A DNA stretch of 64,000 nucleotides from Cornus controversa (lineage: Eukaryota > Streptophyta > Magnoliopsida > Cornales > Cornaceae). The translations under genes were made by a program, and so were the position numbers. The stretch covers positions 47,464,336 to 47,528,335 of the forward strand of contig CM048849.1 of NCBI GenBank assembly GCA_026545225.1. Reading direction: 5' to 3'. A model generated the notes under the pieces. That model was not told the origin of the DNA. It saw nothing but the letters and a program-made list of their open reading frames with translations, and made no database searches. Below, in pieces: positions 35,503-46,795 of the stretch (positions are counted from its first letter, which is position 1; each line of letters starts with the position of its first letter).

Positions 35503-38500
35503 TTAGAGAGCGGCTGTGGTGGCATCATCAAGAGCAAGAACTCCCGGAAGAGGCTTGCCCTCGAGAAGCTCCAAGCTGGCACCACCGCCTGTTGAGATAT
35601 GGCTCATCTTGTCCGCAAGCCCTACCTTCTCCACTGCAGCAACCGAGTCACCACCTCCTATGATTGTTGTCACACCCTTGCCACTCAGCTCTGCCAACTT
35701 CTTTGCAATTGCCTGCAATGGAAAACGGATAAACCTCAGTTTTCTATAGGAATATACATAATTTGTCACTTGAACAAGACAATTGTCGTATTAATAAGCA
35801 GTCAAGAAAGTGTGATTGCAGTTTTGATCTAAAGCATGTGTTTCCAAACAATCCCGGTAGACTTCTCCCAGGAGACTCTCAAAACCAGATATCACTACTG
35901 GATAATAGGCTGACCAAAATCCTAGAATGCAAGATGGATTCATGTAGCCTACCCAAATGCTTGAGATAAAGCTCTGTTGACAAGTGAAGATAGCTAAAAA
36001 TCATCTAGTGATCCTGATACTTTTACTATGTAACCAGCAATAGAGTAAGAATTGTTATAAATCCAAGAAGGTGTTTAAACCATCACACAACTCCAATGAG
36101 ATTCCCAGCCAACTTATAGCAATGAATCACGCAATGCACGCTATAAATATAGTCATGCTCGTTTGATAAGCATGGCCAAAATGAGGAAGTCGGATAAGAG
36201 ACAAGACAAGAAGGTAGAGAAGTAAATATATAATTGGTCCATGATAATGAGAGGCAGCACAAATTGGAGATAAAAATTGAAGAAGGTTAAAATGTTTTTT
36301 GCCATGTCGAATCGAATGACAACCCATGATAGCAGTATAGCACAAGTAAAGGGATATTGTCTGTGTTGACGGGGCTGCAAGAAAGGAGGTGGAGGGAGTG
36401 GGGAGGAATAAGTGGATTGGGATAGCGCAAAAGGACATCTCAGCAATAGCGCTAAAAGAATTTATGCAGCCTACCCAAACAATATAAGGCTTTGCTGACT
36501 TGAGTTGTCTCCCTATGTGATTCATTAACCTATGAAAAATATAAAAACTGATTACCAATCAAAAGTTCCTATATGTGATGAATAAAATTTTATACGTGAT
36601 GAATGTCCATCTTAAAAACTAAAATGTCGTTATAAGAATCAATCCCATATCCAAGTGGCATACCTCTGTTCCCGCTGCAAACTTCTCGAACTCAAACACA
36701 CCCATAGGTCCATTCCATATGATAGTTTTAGTACTATCCAGTGCTTCACTGAAAGTCTTGACCGAATCAGGTCCAATGTCCAACCCCATCCAACCATCCG
36801 GGATGCAAGATGCTGGCACAACCTGCACAAGTAATGCTTGCAATTTATTAGCTAGCACACAGTATTACATTACAAATATAAAAAACTGACTTAGAATTAT
36901 CCATTTCACCCTTTAGTGTTGATCTTTTGTTGGTTCCCCAAATCATGACCTCCTCTTATTTAACCAAAATACGCACAATTGACTTTTCTACAACTTCAGC
37001 ATAGGAAGAAATATTCTTATACAGCCCTAGTAAGAATAAAATTCAAGTTTATCCATTCATATTCTTCTTTTCTGTGTAAGCAAACAAGTGTATTTAAAAG
37101 CAGAACCAATGCAAAAAGTCCCAATATTTTCATTGCATTTCAGCATTTTAATGTGCTTACAACAATTATTTATTTATAATCCTTTTTTAGTGTAGAAGTA
37201 GTAGATCAAGTTGAATGCATTTTTCTCATCTCTTTCTACCTAACATTCTCAGGTTGCAATGAGATTTCAAAGGGCAGAAGAACAAACCTTGCTGTTAGCA
37301 TCTGGAGCAAATTTGTCAGCAATAACCACATCGGTTGGTAGCAATAGAGAAACCCCTTTGGACTTGGCCTTCTCAAGAAGTGAAGTTGCAAGATCAAGCT
37401 TGTCTTCCTCCACAAGAGATGATCCTACAGAGTATCCTTGGGCTTTATAAAATGTGAATATCATGGCTCCACCCAGCAGCAGAATATCAACCTTCGCCAA
37501 GAGAGACTCCATTACCCCAATCTTAGTTGAAACTTTTGAGCCACCAACAATGGCAGCAAAAGGCTTCTTGGGATTTGCCACGACTCCCACCAGGTAATCA
37601 AGTTCCTAAAAAGGCACATGGTTTCAAAGTTCAACAAATTGGTCAGCAACATTGCAATAAAAATTTCACTGTATTAATGCACTTCAAAAGTTTCTTTGAT
37701 AAAATGGGCAATCATGATCATGATAAAATGAATAAATTATAAGAATTTTTTCGGTAAACATTTAAAAGAAAAAATCCATGCTAAAAATGAACTTTTAGCG
37801 GCATCACTAAGAGTTCGCTAGGTTGAATGTTGCAGTTCAAATCTTTAACATAAACACTGGGAACAATTGTTTCACCTATTATCAATCAGCGTGGTTGATG
37901 ATATATTTTTAAAAGTAATAATAATAAAGTGCTAATTTTGAGCTCTTCGACTACAACCATACAGTACATATAGCAGCTCTTGTATCATAACTGAAAAGCC
38001 CCCACTACCAATACTTTAACACCAAATATATATAAAAAACCTACAGTAATTATCCCAAACGGTTGAATATATAAATACAATGATTTAGGGCCGTTTGGTA
38101 ACCGTTTATGTTTAGTGTTTATTGTTTAAGTGTTTATATAATCAGTGTTTATGTAATGATTTTGTTTATCCATATACAGAAAAACATATTTGTTAACTTA
38201 AACTGATTATTTTATTAAAAAAAAAAAATCAACACAATAAACTGCATAAAAAGTCAAATTCATGCTACAACAAATCTATATAGCAATAACAAAGCAAGAA
38301 ATATACATACAAAAGAAACCAATAATATTGGGTTACATATATATTTACAAATTGTAAATTATGCTGTAAAACTAGAATGATCCACAACCCAGAAGGCCCC
38401 AACAAGTAGGAGTGCACACGGTTTGGTTCCTTACGATTCTTGGGAGAGCCGGAACCGTTCCCGACGGTTCAGTTATGGTTCCGGTTCCACCATTTCTTTG

Positions 38501-40652
38501 TGCACTCCTACCAACAAGAACAAAATATATATAACTATGGGAAAGTTGAAAGTTTTCCAATTTATATGGAGTAAGAAGAGGGACTTGGAGGGCATACTCT
38601 TGCTCTTGAACTTCTTCTGCTACTACTTTCTTTTTTATTTTTTTTATTTCTATTTTCCTTTCAACACTGAAATTGAATGAATGATACGAGTACAAAATAC
38701 CATTTTATTTCTTTGACAAGGAGACGGTTGGAACTTTTTTGTTTTTTGCCTCGAATAAGGTTTTTTTTTTTTTAGCACAGGTACCCCTAAGTAACTATTT
38801 CTTATTATCAAGTATATTAGTAATTATTCATATTGTACCCAATATTTTTTTTTCTCAAGACAATTGATATTCTTTAATTTTGTCAACACTTGATAATTCT
38901 AATATTTTTATCATTTCATTTTCTCACTTTTAGTTTCAATTTTTAATTAAAATAATATAATCACCATTTTAGGAAAAAAAAGAATTTTTTTTTTAATAAA
39001 CATAAACACTAAAACATCATTTTGGTGTTTAGGATTTGAAGGTTTAACTACAGTGTTGTTTTGAAAGTGTTTTGACAATTTATAAACAAAACAAAAATTA
39101 TCAAACATGTTTATCCTAAAAATTTGTTTTTATAAACAATAAACACTAAACATAATCGGTTACCAAATGGACTCTTAGTTTAAACACTTTTGGGTCAAAA
39201 TGCACGATAGGATTGATCCATCCAAAACAATCTGATATAGAGAGACTGTTTGAGAACCAAACAAACTAAAATCAACCTTAGAGATAAATTATTAGAAGCA
39301 TTAAATTGTATATTACCATACCTTCTGCATAAGAAAGCCAGCAACAGCAGGCTTTAGAAACTTGGTAACACCTTCCGTGGAAGCATGGGCTCTGTGAGCT
39401 GTGCCAAAGGCATCATTGACATAGAGGTCTGCAAGAGAGGCTAGCTTCTTTGCAAACTCAGGGTCATTCTTCTCTTCCTCCTTGTAATATCTCACATTCT
39501 CAAGAAGCAAGATACCTCCTTCAGGGAGTGATGCCACCATTTTCTTGACTTCCTCACCAATACAATCATTGGCCATTTCAACCTATTCAAAGCAAATAAA
39601 CTAAATTAACAAGGACATACCCCTCTAACTGACAAAGCAGAGGGAGGAAAAAGAAAAAGAAAACCATGTTTTGAACTCCACTTGATTGCTAAAGAAAGCA
39701 CACCTTAACTCCAAGGAGCTCAGATAACCGAGGCACAAGTGGCTTCAAACTGTACTTGGGTGTGACACCCTTTGGGCGTCCCTGAAAACAAGGATTCAGG
39801 GAAATAATTTATTAACCACGTGAATTACAAACTTCAGCACCCCTATAAATCCATTACTCCATTACAGTGGAAAAGAATCAAAAAACTGAATAACACACAT
39901 TTTAGCATTTGAGCCAAGAAATTCAAAGGGACAGAACATGTTATAATCAAGCAAACTACAATACTAATCATATAAAGTTAATCAATAAGAAAATGAAGAA
40001 GGAAATTACAAATGATATTATAACCAGAAATTACAATGTCATTTACCAATTGGAATGTGCAAACAATATTACAAGAGAGAGATTACAACTTTAAAATTCC
40101 ACTTACAATTGAGCCGAGCCCCAGTCCTTCGGAGTCCACTTAGTAATAAAAGTTATGTGACCATGTCTTAAAGAACAAAATCAGCATAGCAATAATTTCT
40201 GTTTTGATGGGCATGTGTTAGAATTTAAATACTTAATGGAACTTTCTAACATAAAAAATGAGTTAGGAAACTATCAGGCCAAGAAATGGAGACCCCAAGC
40301 TGCAATGCTAGATTTAGCATTGGTAAGGAGTCAAATTTGGATCAGATTTATCTAGTCAAGAGATAAAGGTGCCATATAGAACACAGATGTATGTAGGAAA
40401 TACTAAACGTTGTATATAAAAGTTGTTCAAAATAGAAGAACACCCATTTACACTCATCTCAGCTTGACAGAACCATATATTCCAACCATTTGGAATATGA
40501 CCAATTGCATTAATGCAATGGAATAATAAGAAGGCATTACCAGTAACTTGGTAAATGATATTGTTACCATTAGGCAGAGCCGGCCCTGACTATAGGTGAC
40601 CTAGGCGGTCGCCTAGGGCCTCCAAAATCTAGGGACCCCAAAAAAAATAATA

Positions 40653-40701
<49 letters not shown>

Positions 40702-42341
40702 ATAAGTTGAAAACAGAGAGAAAAAGGGCAAAAAAATAAAATTTAGTACTATATATTGTATAAGTTAAAAACCATCTTTCTATATATATTTATTTCTTTA
40801 TTTGCCTCCTTCAACAATCTATCGACTTTTCTTTTCTTTTATTTTTTTCTTTTTCTTTATTCCTCCCTCTCTTCAACAACTCAACCAGATTCAATATCTC
40901 AGCAAAATTATGTTTAGAGCTAAAAGTCTTAAAAAGGCTTCACCACGAGGAACAAAAAAAAATAATAATTGAAGTATTAAATTTTATAAAAAGCTAGGTT
41001 ATTGTATGTTTTCCAAATGTCTGAATTGCATAAAGAATATTATTGACTATCCCATTTATAGTTGCATCTTCTGAGAGAAACTTTTCACAGTTGGAGTTGA
41101 TCAAATCTTAAGTATAGTCGACGATGTCACAAGAGAGATGAGAGAAACTTTCAAAGTTGGAGTTATCAAATATTACCTACGGTCGACGAAGTCACAAGAG
41201 AGATGAGAGAAATTTTTCAAAGTTGGAGTTGATCAAATCTTACATACGGTCGACGATGTCACAAGAGAGATTGAATGAATTGGCTATTATATCTATTAAA
41301 AAGATATGTTGGATAAACTTGATTGTAGCACTTTAATTGATAAGTGTGCATCTTAAAATGTAAGACGATCACATTTATTTGTGACTAAAGAGTGTTGAAA
41401 ATCCACACTTTATAAAAAAAGAAAAATTGAGCGTGTGTAACCTTCCATATAAGGGGCCTCACATTGGAAGTTCGCCTAGGGCCTCTCGAGATTTTGGTAA
41501 TCTCAGGGCCAGCCTTGCCATTAGGGTTTGATACAAGATCAACTCAGTTCCCACCTCTCTCACTATGATTACCCCATGCCTCTCACATGTTTCTGAAAGC
41601 GCAAAACCCGCGCGGTTATCATGGGACAGATTTTGGTGCCATGCCAAATTCAATGCTCACTCTTCTAGGAGACATAAAGTTAGGTAATACAATAAAATCT
41701 AGCACAAGAAAGTTGCCAATTGTATGGAACCAAATGGCAGCCAAAACCCATCTTTAAAAGTTTGTAACCCTCAAATGAAATCGCGTATATACACAACCAA
41801 GAGGCAACACAGAGTAGTAATTGAATTCAAGAAAGATGAATCAGAGCCATGAGCGGACAGTATAAAACAGAATAAATCAAATAGCCAAAGGACGTCATTG
41901 GGTTTTATTCAATTGGAAGTTACTCAAATAGTTACAGAATTAGAACCTTTTTACCTATACTACACACATATAAAATGTTGTAAAATAAATCAAAATCTAT
42001 TATAAATAATGAATAATGAGACAAGAAGTAAAAAAAAATTAAGTAATAATTAAGAGAACACATTTAATAGCTAAGAGTGAAAGGAAGAATAAACCCCAGA
42101 CAGATACAGTTTGTTTATATGTGTAATTGAGGTAAAATGAATATACCAGGTGGCTACAGAGAATGACTTTGGCACCATGACCCATTAAGTACTTGATTGT
42201 GGGCACAGCCGCCCTAATCCTAGTATCATCTGTGATCTTCAAGTTGTCATCCAAAGGCACATTGAGATCAACCCTAACCAATACCCTCTTTCCCTTCAAA
42301 TCAGCCTCTTTCAGATCCCCAACACTCCTCTTTTTCGCCAT
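35503..42341 (-). CDS. PGK: Cytosolic phosphoglycerate kinase, complete
   Basis: It encodes the glycolytic enzyme that transfers phosphate from 1,3-bisphosphoglycerate to ADP. Six coding exons: 42341-42147, 39781-39704, 39582-39322, 37605-37288, 36822-36664 and 35712-35503. All junctions are GT-AG and phase 0, giving 406 aa (usual cytosolic length about 401). Visible active-site features include VDLNVP and DDTRIRA (substrate side), SHLGRPKG at 63-70, R122 in [25 protein letters not shown] near 200-206, WNGPMGVFE at 320-328, GGGDS at 356-360 and STGGGASLE at 377-385. There is no transit peptide ahead of [12 protein letters not shown], which marks the cytosolic isoform. The start is the first in-frame ATG (42341), with A at -3 and G at +4. 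The C-terminus LDDATTAAL is slightly longer than the common LDEA end. Introns 1 and 3 contain DNA transposons. Confidence 0.98.
38088..39174. mobile_element. Tourist-like (PIF/Harbinger) MITE in PGK intron 3
   Basis: The left end GGGCCGTTTGGTAACCG and the inverted right end GAGTCCATTTGGTAACCG continue as inverted repeats with TTATGTTTAGTGTTTATTG. Flanking TTA on both sides (38085-38087 and 39175-39177) is the 3-bp duplication of PIF/Harbinger elements. There is no transposase. A smaller hAT-type MITE is nested at 38407-38510. Confidence 0.85.
38407..38510. mobile_element. 104-bp hAT-type MITE nested in the Tourist-like MITE
   Basis: The ends are TAGGAGTGCACA and its inverse TGTGCACTCCTA. An exact 8-bp duplication CCAACAAG flanks it (38399-38406 and 38511-38518). 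The interior is a near-palindrome of GGTTCCGG-type text. Confidence 0.88.
40575..41517 (+). mobile_element. hAT element remnant with transposase dimerisation domain, in PGK intron 1
   Basis: The ends are CAGAGCCGGCCCTGA and, inverted, CAAGGCTGGCCCTGA. An exact 8-bp duplication CCATTAGG flanks it (40567-40574 and 41518-41525). Plus-strand frames near 41040-41330 give [20 protein letters not shown] and [16 protein letters not shown], which match the C-terminal dimerisation domain of plant hAT transposases of the zinc-finger MYM / ZNF862 type. The catalytic core is missing. A 65-67-bp part of the domain is present three times in tandem (41073-41270). A TA microsatellite lies at 40655-40698. Confidence 0.88.
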
Positions 42342-42500
42342 ATTATTATTATTATTATATATATCTGTCACTATATATGTATATCAAACCCAGCACACGA
42401 AAATACTCGCTATAATCGCTGATGAAACACAACACGACGATCGATCAAAGGTTTTGTAGTACGGGAAGTTTTGATTAGGTTCTCTCTATAGAAGGCTCAC
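42342..42500 (-). promoter_or_regulatory. PGK 5' leader and proximal promoter
   Basis: Reading toward the gene there is a TATA-like CTATAGAGAGAA (42479-42490), then a leader that ends in five TAA trinucleotides directly against the ATG. No upstream ATG lies in the last 60 bases of the leader. The assignment of the TATA-like box is tentative. Confidence 0.4.
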
Positions 42501-42572
42501 GATAGGTGACAGTTACTTGAGTTGCGCACTTCGAGAGTTCCAGTTGATTCGCATATTCCGTGTGTTTGGTGG
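42463..42572. repeat. PGK upstream segment, copy A of a duplicated block
   Basis: The block contains GTTTTGATTAGGTTCTCTCT, AAGGCTCACGATAGGTGACA, GTTACTTGAGTTGCGCACTT and GATTCGCATATTCCGTGTG. The same order recurs at 44125-45190 (copy B), where two insertions interrupt it. Copy A overlaps the PGK promoter. Confidence 0.8.
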
Positions 42573-44124
42573 TGTTATACCGTGTTTGCACGCGGGAATG
42601 GAATGGTTAATTTCATTCGTACTATTGTTTCTTATGAATTTTAAAGTGAGAATCATTTATTTGAAATAAAAATTATTTCTAGGAATAAAAATTTATTTTA
42701 TAATTAAATTTATAGGATGAGCATTTCATTTTTAGTAAGAATAAAAATTAAAAAAATCGTATAACCAAAAAACTCTTCACTTGCGTCACCATCACTTCCA
42801 CCACCGCACCGGCTCTAACACCACCACTACCACCTGCTCTACCACCACAGCCTCCACCCCCACATCGCCACCTTCCTACTCCACCACATCACCACCTCCA
42901 TATCGCCACCTTCCTCCACCACCACCACCGCTGCCGTCACCACATCACATCGTCACCACTTTCACCGCCACCGCCACCTTCCTCCATCGCACCACTTGTT
43001 GAAAAAATTAAATGAAAATTACATGTATGCGATGTAAAGTGATATTGAATGAGTGACATAATGTCTGTCATAGGATCGTTGGGATATAATATGGTGGTAG
43101 AATTTCTATTATATAATGAACAGACACGAGAGTGTTAGTTCGTAATGAGCAAACATTTAAATGTGAATTACGAACAGACACTTCACACGAAAGATCACAA
43201 CTCCTAACGCTTGAAGTGAAACAACATGTCCCATGCGTATTCGAAAAAACGTGAAAAGGCACCTAGTGGTCTATAAATAGGCCAATTAGCCTCATTTGTA
43301 AAATATATGCTTTCTGATTTATTTTCATTCTCTCAACGTCTCTAATCTCCCTTTCTATATAGCCTAACACAAGTGGTCGTTTAGCAAAGTTTCCGTGGTC
43401 TAGTTTCAATCAACGATTTAGGAGAGTCGAGTCCAAGAGAGAGTACTAACACATAGGTGGTTCGCAGAAGCTCAATTGATTTGAAGTGTTGCTACCAATC
43501 GAGATGAAGATCGTTGTATCTTGGGAGACAGTTGCCAAGAGTCCGTTCAACACCATTGCAGGGCAATAATTGTCTTAAGGAGATCGAATATAATTCGAGC
43601 CTCGGTCTACAATCAGGTTTTATTTACTTATGTTATTGTTGTGTATTGAATAAATAAACTGTACTATTTATTTCAATCGAGTGTTGTTTATTTATGGTAT
43701 ATTGAATTAAATAATAGAAAATTCAAAGTATTATTATTATTATTATTTTTCTAATACCACTATCATCACCTCCACATCGTCACCACCACCCTACTGCACT
43801 ACCGCCACCTTCCTCCACCGCCACCGCCACCGCCATCGCCATCACACCACTCCACCACCTTTACATCGCCACCTTCCTCCACCACCACTTTCCTTCACCA
43901 CCTCCACATCGCTACCTTCTTCCACCACCGCATATTTATTGGTTTAATTTATTGTCACTATGAGAGGTATTTTGGATGATTTGATTTAAAATTTATTTTA
44001 TTTCCACCTTATTTTATATTTGCAACCAAACAATATAATGAGAATGGTCATTCCATTCCATTCTTATTCTATTCCCAGCTTTATTTTATTATATTCTATT
44101 CACTCGTACCAAACGCAGCATTAA
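42573..44124. mobile_element. MITE-like element with CCA-rich interior, split by a solo LTR
   Basis: The left part has GGGAATGGAATGG and the right part has the inverse CCATTCCATTCC, with GTGTTTGCACG and GCGTTTGGTACG further out as imperfect inverted termini. The interior is rich in CCA trinucleotides on both sides of the solo LTR (42781-42996 and 43757-43930). Despite open frames of proline, threonine and histidine, it looks like a microsatellite rather than a gene. Confidence 0.5.
42997..43756 (+). mobile_element. Solo LTR (760 bp) with CCACT target duplication
   Basis: It starts TGTTGAAAAAATT and ends TTTTTCTAATA, with exact CCACT on both sides (42992-42996 and 43757-43761). A TATA-like GTCTATAAATAGGCC near 43270 and later text resembling a Copia LTR support the call. 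The 3' terminal dinucleotide is TA rather than CA. No internal region remains. Confidence 0.7.
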
Positions 44125-45190
44125 GAGTTTTGATTAGGTTTTCTCTAAGAAGTATGGACACGGCTACGACATGACATGGACACGGCGATACGACAAATTT
44201 TAAAAAAATAGGACACGGACACGGTGGAGATATGACTATGAAATAATATATTAATATATATTCAATAAGTTAACCAATATCCACAATACCATAAATCTAA
44301 CAATAAAAAAAATTATACAAATACTTCAATTTATTATCAAGCAATTAATATATTTTCAAAAAGGGTGTTCATTAAATTCAAACCCAATATTAGAATCTTG
44401 CACATTACACAATTTTCTAATAACAAACAAATAAATTTAAATACAAAATACCAAATAAACCAACATAGCTTTATGTTAAATAAAGTTTTATTGGCTTTTT
44501 TATTTTTTTTGTTTCTAAATTTATTATTTAGGAATTTTATCTAACTATTTTCTTTTTTTTTAAATTTTTTATTTTAGAAAATACTATATTTATAGAGAAA
44601 ATGGCATAATAGTCATATTAAATGGTATATATGTCATTATAGTTATTTCAAGGGATCAAGATGTCAACTTTTAGAAGATGATGGGCTGAAATGCTCAAAT
44701 AAATAGTTCAAAGGGGTCTTTTTGTAACTTTGGAAAAGTTCAGGAGTTTTTTTGCACTTTAAAAAATTACAAAATGTACCCCGCAGTGTCCCTTACGTGT
44801 CTTATCCGTATCCTTGTCGTGTCCCCCGTGTGTCCTAAAAAAAAAAATTATAGGATACTTCTAAGGAGTGTCTGATACGTGTTCGAAGAGTGTCCGAGTG
44901 TCCGACACGGACACGGCACCCCTATATGAAGTGTCTGTGCTTTATTTGGTTTTCTCTATAAAAGGCTCACGATAAGGAGTACGTCTACATTACACCAGGT
45001 GTAAATACGCCAGGTGAATCTGGACAGTGCGTGTACAACACACATGGTGGGTCTCATTGTGGGTGAATCTGAATTTTGTGTGTACAACACACATGGTGAA
45101 TCCCATCGCGATAAGGTGACAGTTACTTAAGTTATGCACTTCAAGAGTTATAGTTGATTCACATATTCTGTTGTGTTTGGTAGTGTTAAA
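44125..45190. repeat. PGK upstream segment, copy B, interrupted twice
   Basis: It resumes the order of copy A: GTTTTGATTAGGTTTTCTCT, then (after the insertion at 44147-44942) TCTATAAAAGGCTCACGATA, then (after a second insertion at about 44971-45112) GGTGACAGTTACTTAAGTTA and GATTCACATATTCTGTTGTG. Divergence from copy A is roughly 10%. Confidence 0.8.
44147..44942. mobile_element. GGACACGG-family repeat, copy 2
   Basis: The left part begins AAGAAGTATGGACACGG and the right part ends TGTCCGACACGGACACGG... GTGTCTGTGCTT. Both ends carry irregular GGACACGG repeats in inverse orientation. The flanks ATTAGGTTTTCTCT (44133-44146) and ATTTGGTTTTCTCT (44944-44957) match in 13 of 14, indicating a 14-bp target duplication. 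The interior is AT-rich and non-coding. Confidence 0.7.
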
Positions 45191-45430
45191 TGGGGCAATG
45201 TCTGCAATGTGTCTGGTGTAAATATACCGGTGTATAATATGTACCGTAAAATTCACTACGAGTATACAATACACACAATTCAAATTCACCTAGTGAATTT
45301 GAGTTTTGTGTGTTATACACTTGTAGTGGGCCTCAGATGAGATTCACCCGGCCCACTATAAGTGCACAACACACATAACTCAAATTTACCTTGTCAAATA
45401 CACACATAATATAATGTAAATATTCTCGTT
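44971..45430. mobile_element. Palindromic MITE-like repeats (GGTGTAAATAC / GTGTACAACACAC motifs)
   Basis: Two pieces, 44971-45112 and about 45195-45430, share GTGTAAATA, CAGGTGAATCT-like and GTACAACACACATGGTG-like text, partly as inverted repeats. The first interrupts copy B of the duplicated PGK flank and its right edge repeats CGATAAGG (44969-44976 region and 45109-45116). The exact ends of the second are unclear. Confidence 0.5.
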
Positions 45431-46260
45431 AAGAGGGACTTGTTACACGTCAGATTCGGACGGAAAAAGCGAATAGATATATATGAATGGGTAGATAATA
45501 TTAAATAGATTAGACTTTTGGACTATTAGTAAGTGTTTTACTCGTTAGAGTAGTATCAAAGTCAAATTCAATCCTTAATCCGATATCACGGCAAGTGTCA
45601 CTCTCGATGGAGTAAGCCGATATTGCTATTTGAATACTTGTTTACCCAATTCTGTGCAAATGAAACAAGTTCTTCGTTAACAAGTCAACCTCAACCTCAA
45701 TTTTTAAGCGTTTTAAATAAATAAACTGATCCGTCTGACTTATTTTATTTTTTGGTGGGTTCATTTCAGAATGTTGGTATATATATCAATTTTGGTGATA
45801 TTAGAGAAAATATTCAACACTGATAATTTCATGTCTTGATTTAGTTTCATTAAATGAATTTTCCCCTTTTGTGTAAAGAGAGAAATTAACACTGGTCTGC
45901 CTAACAAAATTTATTTATTATTATTATTATTTGGTAAGCATTATTTATTTATTTATTTTTATTATCCCATATCAATAACAGATATAATCCTCTTCAGTTT
46001 TCCAGTGGGCCATCTCCACACTCCACGGATGGCACTGTAAAGCCCAGTTTTACTGTTTTAGGCCCACGGTCTAACTGGGCTCAAGCATAATGTTGGGCTG
46101 GCCTCGTAACATCGGAGTATCCAGAGTTTGGCGGGTTTGGGTAGTTTTCCCAGGCTCATGTTCCTAGGCCTGTTACAAGTACCTAAATTTGTTTCAATGA
46201 TCCCTAATAAATAAATAAATAATTTTTTTTTTCAAAAAATGTTTTAATCGAACACCAGAA
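45431..46260. other. Intergenic between the GIDE gene and the PGK flank
   Basis: Moderately AT-rich with a GC-richer patch near 46010-46190. Both strands were searched for the Cys/His spacing of a RING domain that could extend the gene to the right, and none was seen. No other gene was recognised. Confidence 0.5.
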
Positions 46261-46758
46261 TTAATATACATAATAGCTCACAGCAGCAAAGCTAAAGAAT
46301 CCAAGTGCCAGCATTCCAAAGAAAATGCCTATCTCGAAAACAGTCTGGCTTTGTGATGAAACTTCTTCCACCAACTCATTATTACTCCTGCAATTAGTGC
46401 TGCAGAAGAAGCAAGTACACCAAGTATGAGCATAAAACAATTTTTAAAGTAAAGCCACATTTGAGAGAGTATCAAATTGGTTCTTGGAGTTCCAATTCCA
46501 AGAACCGTAACATAAATAAATGTTAATAAAGTTAAACCTAACATAAGACTTTTCAGAGGTAACCCCTTACAAGAAAAAATGAAGGTCTTCACATTTCCTG
46601 ATAACAGGGACTCCCTTTTCATAACGGCAACTGCCAACTACACTGATATGCTTTCTAAGTGGAAGAATTCTATCTACCACCCGCTTACAAACCTGTCAAG
46701 ACACAGAGAGCGTGTGGAATTATTAGCAGAAAACACAAGAAGAAATGAAGTTTTGATA

Positions 46759-46795
<37 letters not shown>

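Noticed and set aside
35263-35595. Plus-strand glycine/arginine-rich frame opposite the PGK 3' end
   Set aside because: It is the G-run of the 3' UTR tract plus the antisense of PGK exon 6.
42781-43002. Histidine/threonine/proline-rich open frame
   Set aside because: It is a CCA trinucleotide microsatellite read as protein; the same composition recurs past the solo LTR at 43757-43930 with no conserved domain.
46329-46637. 102-residue open frame with apparent membrane segments beginning MAVAVMKRESLL
   Set aside because: It is another frame across the fourth exon, an intron and the last exon of the GIDE-domain gene. The spliced frame explains the exon parts better.
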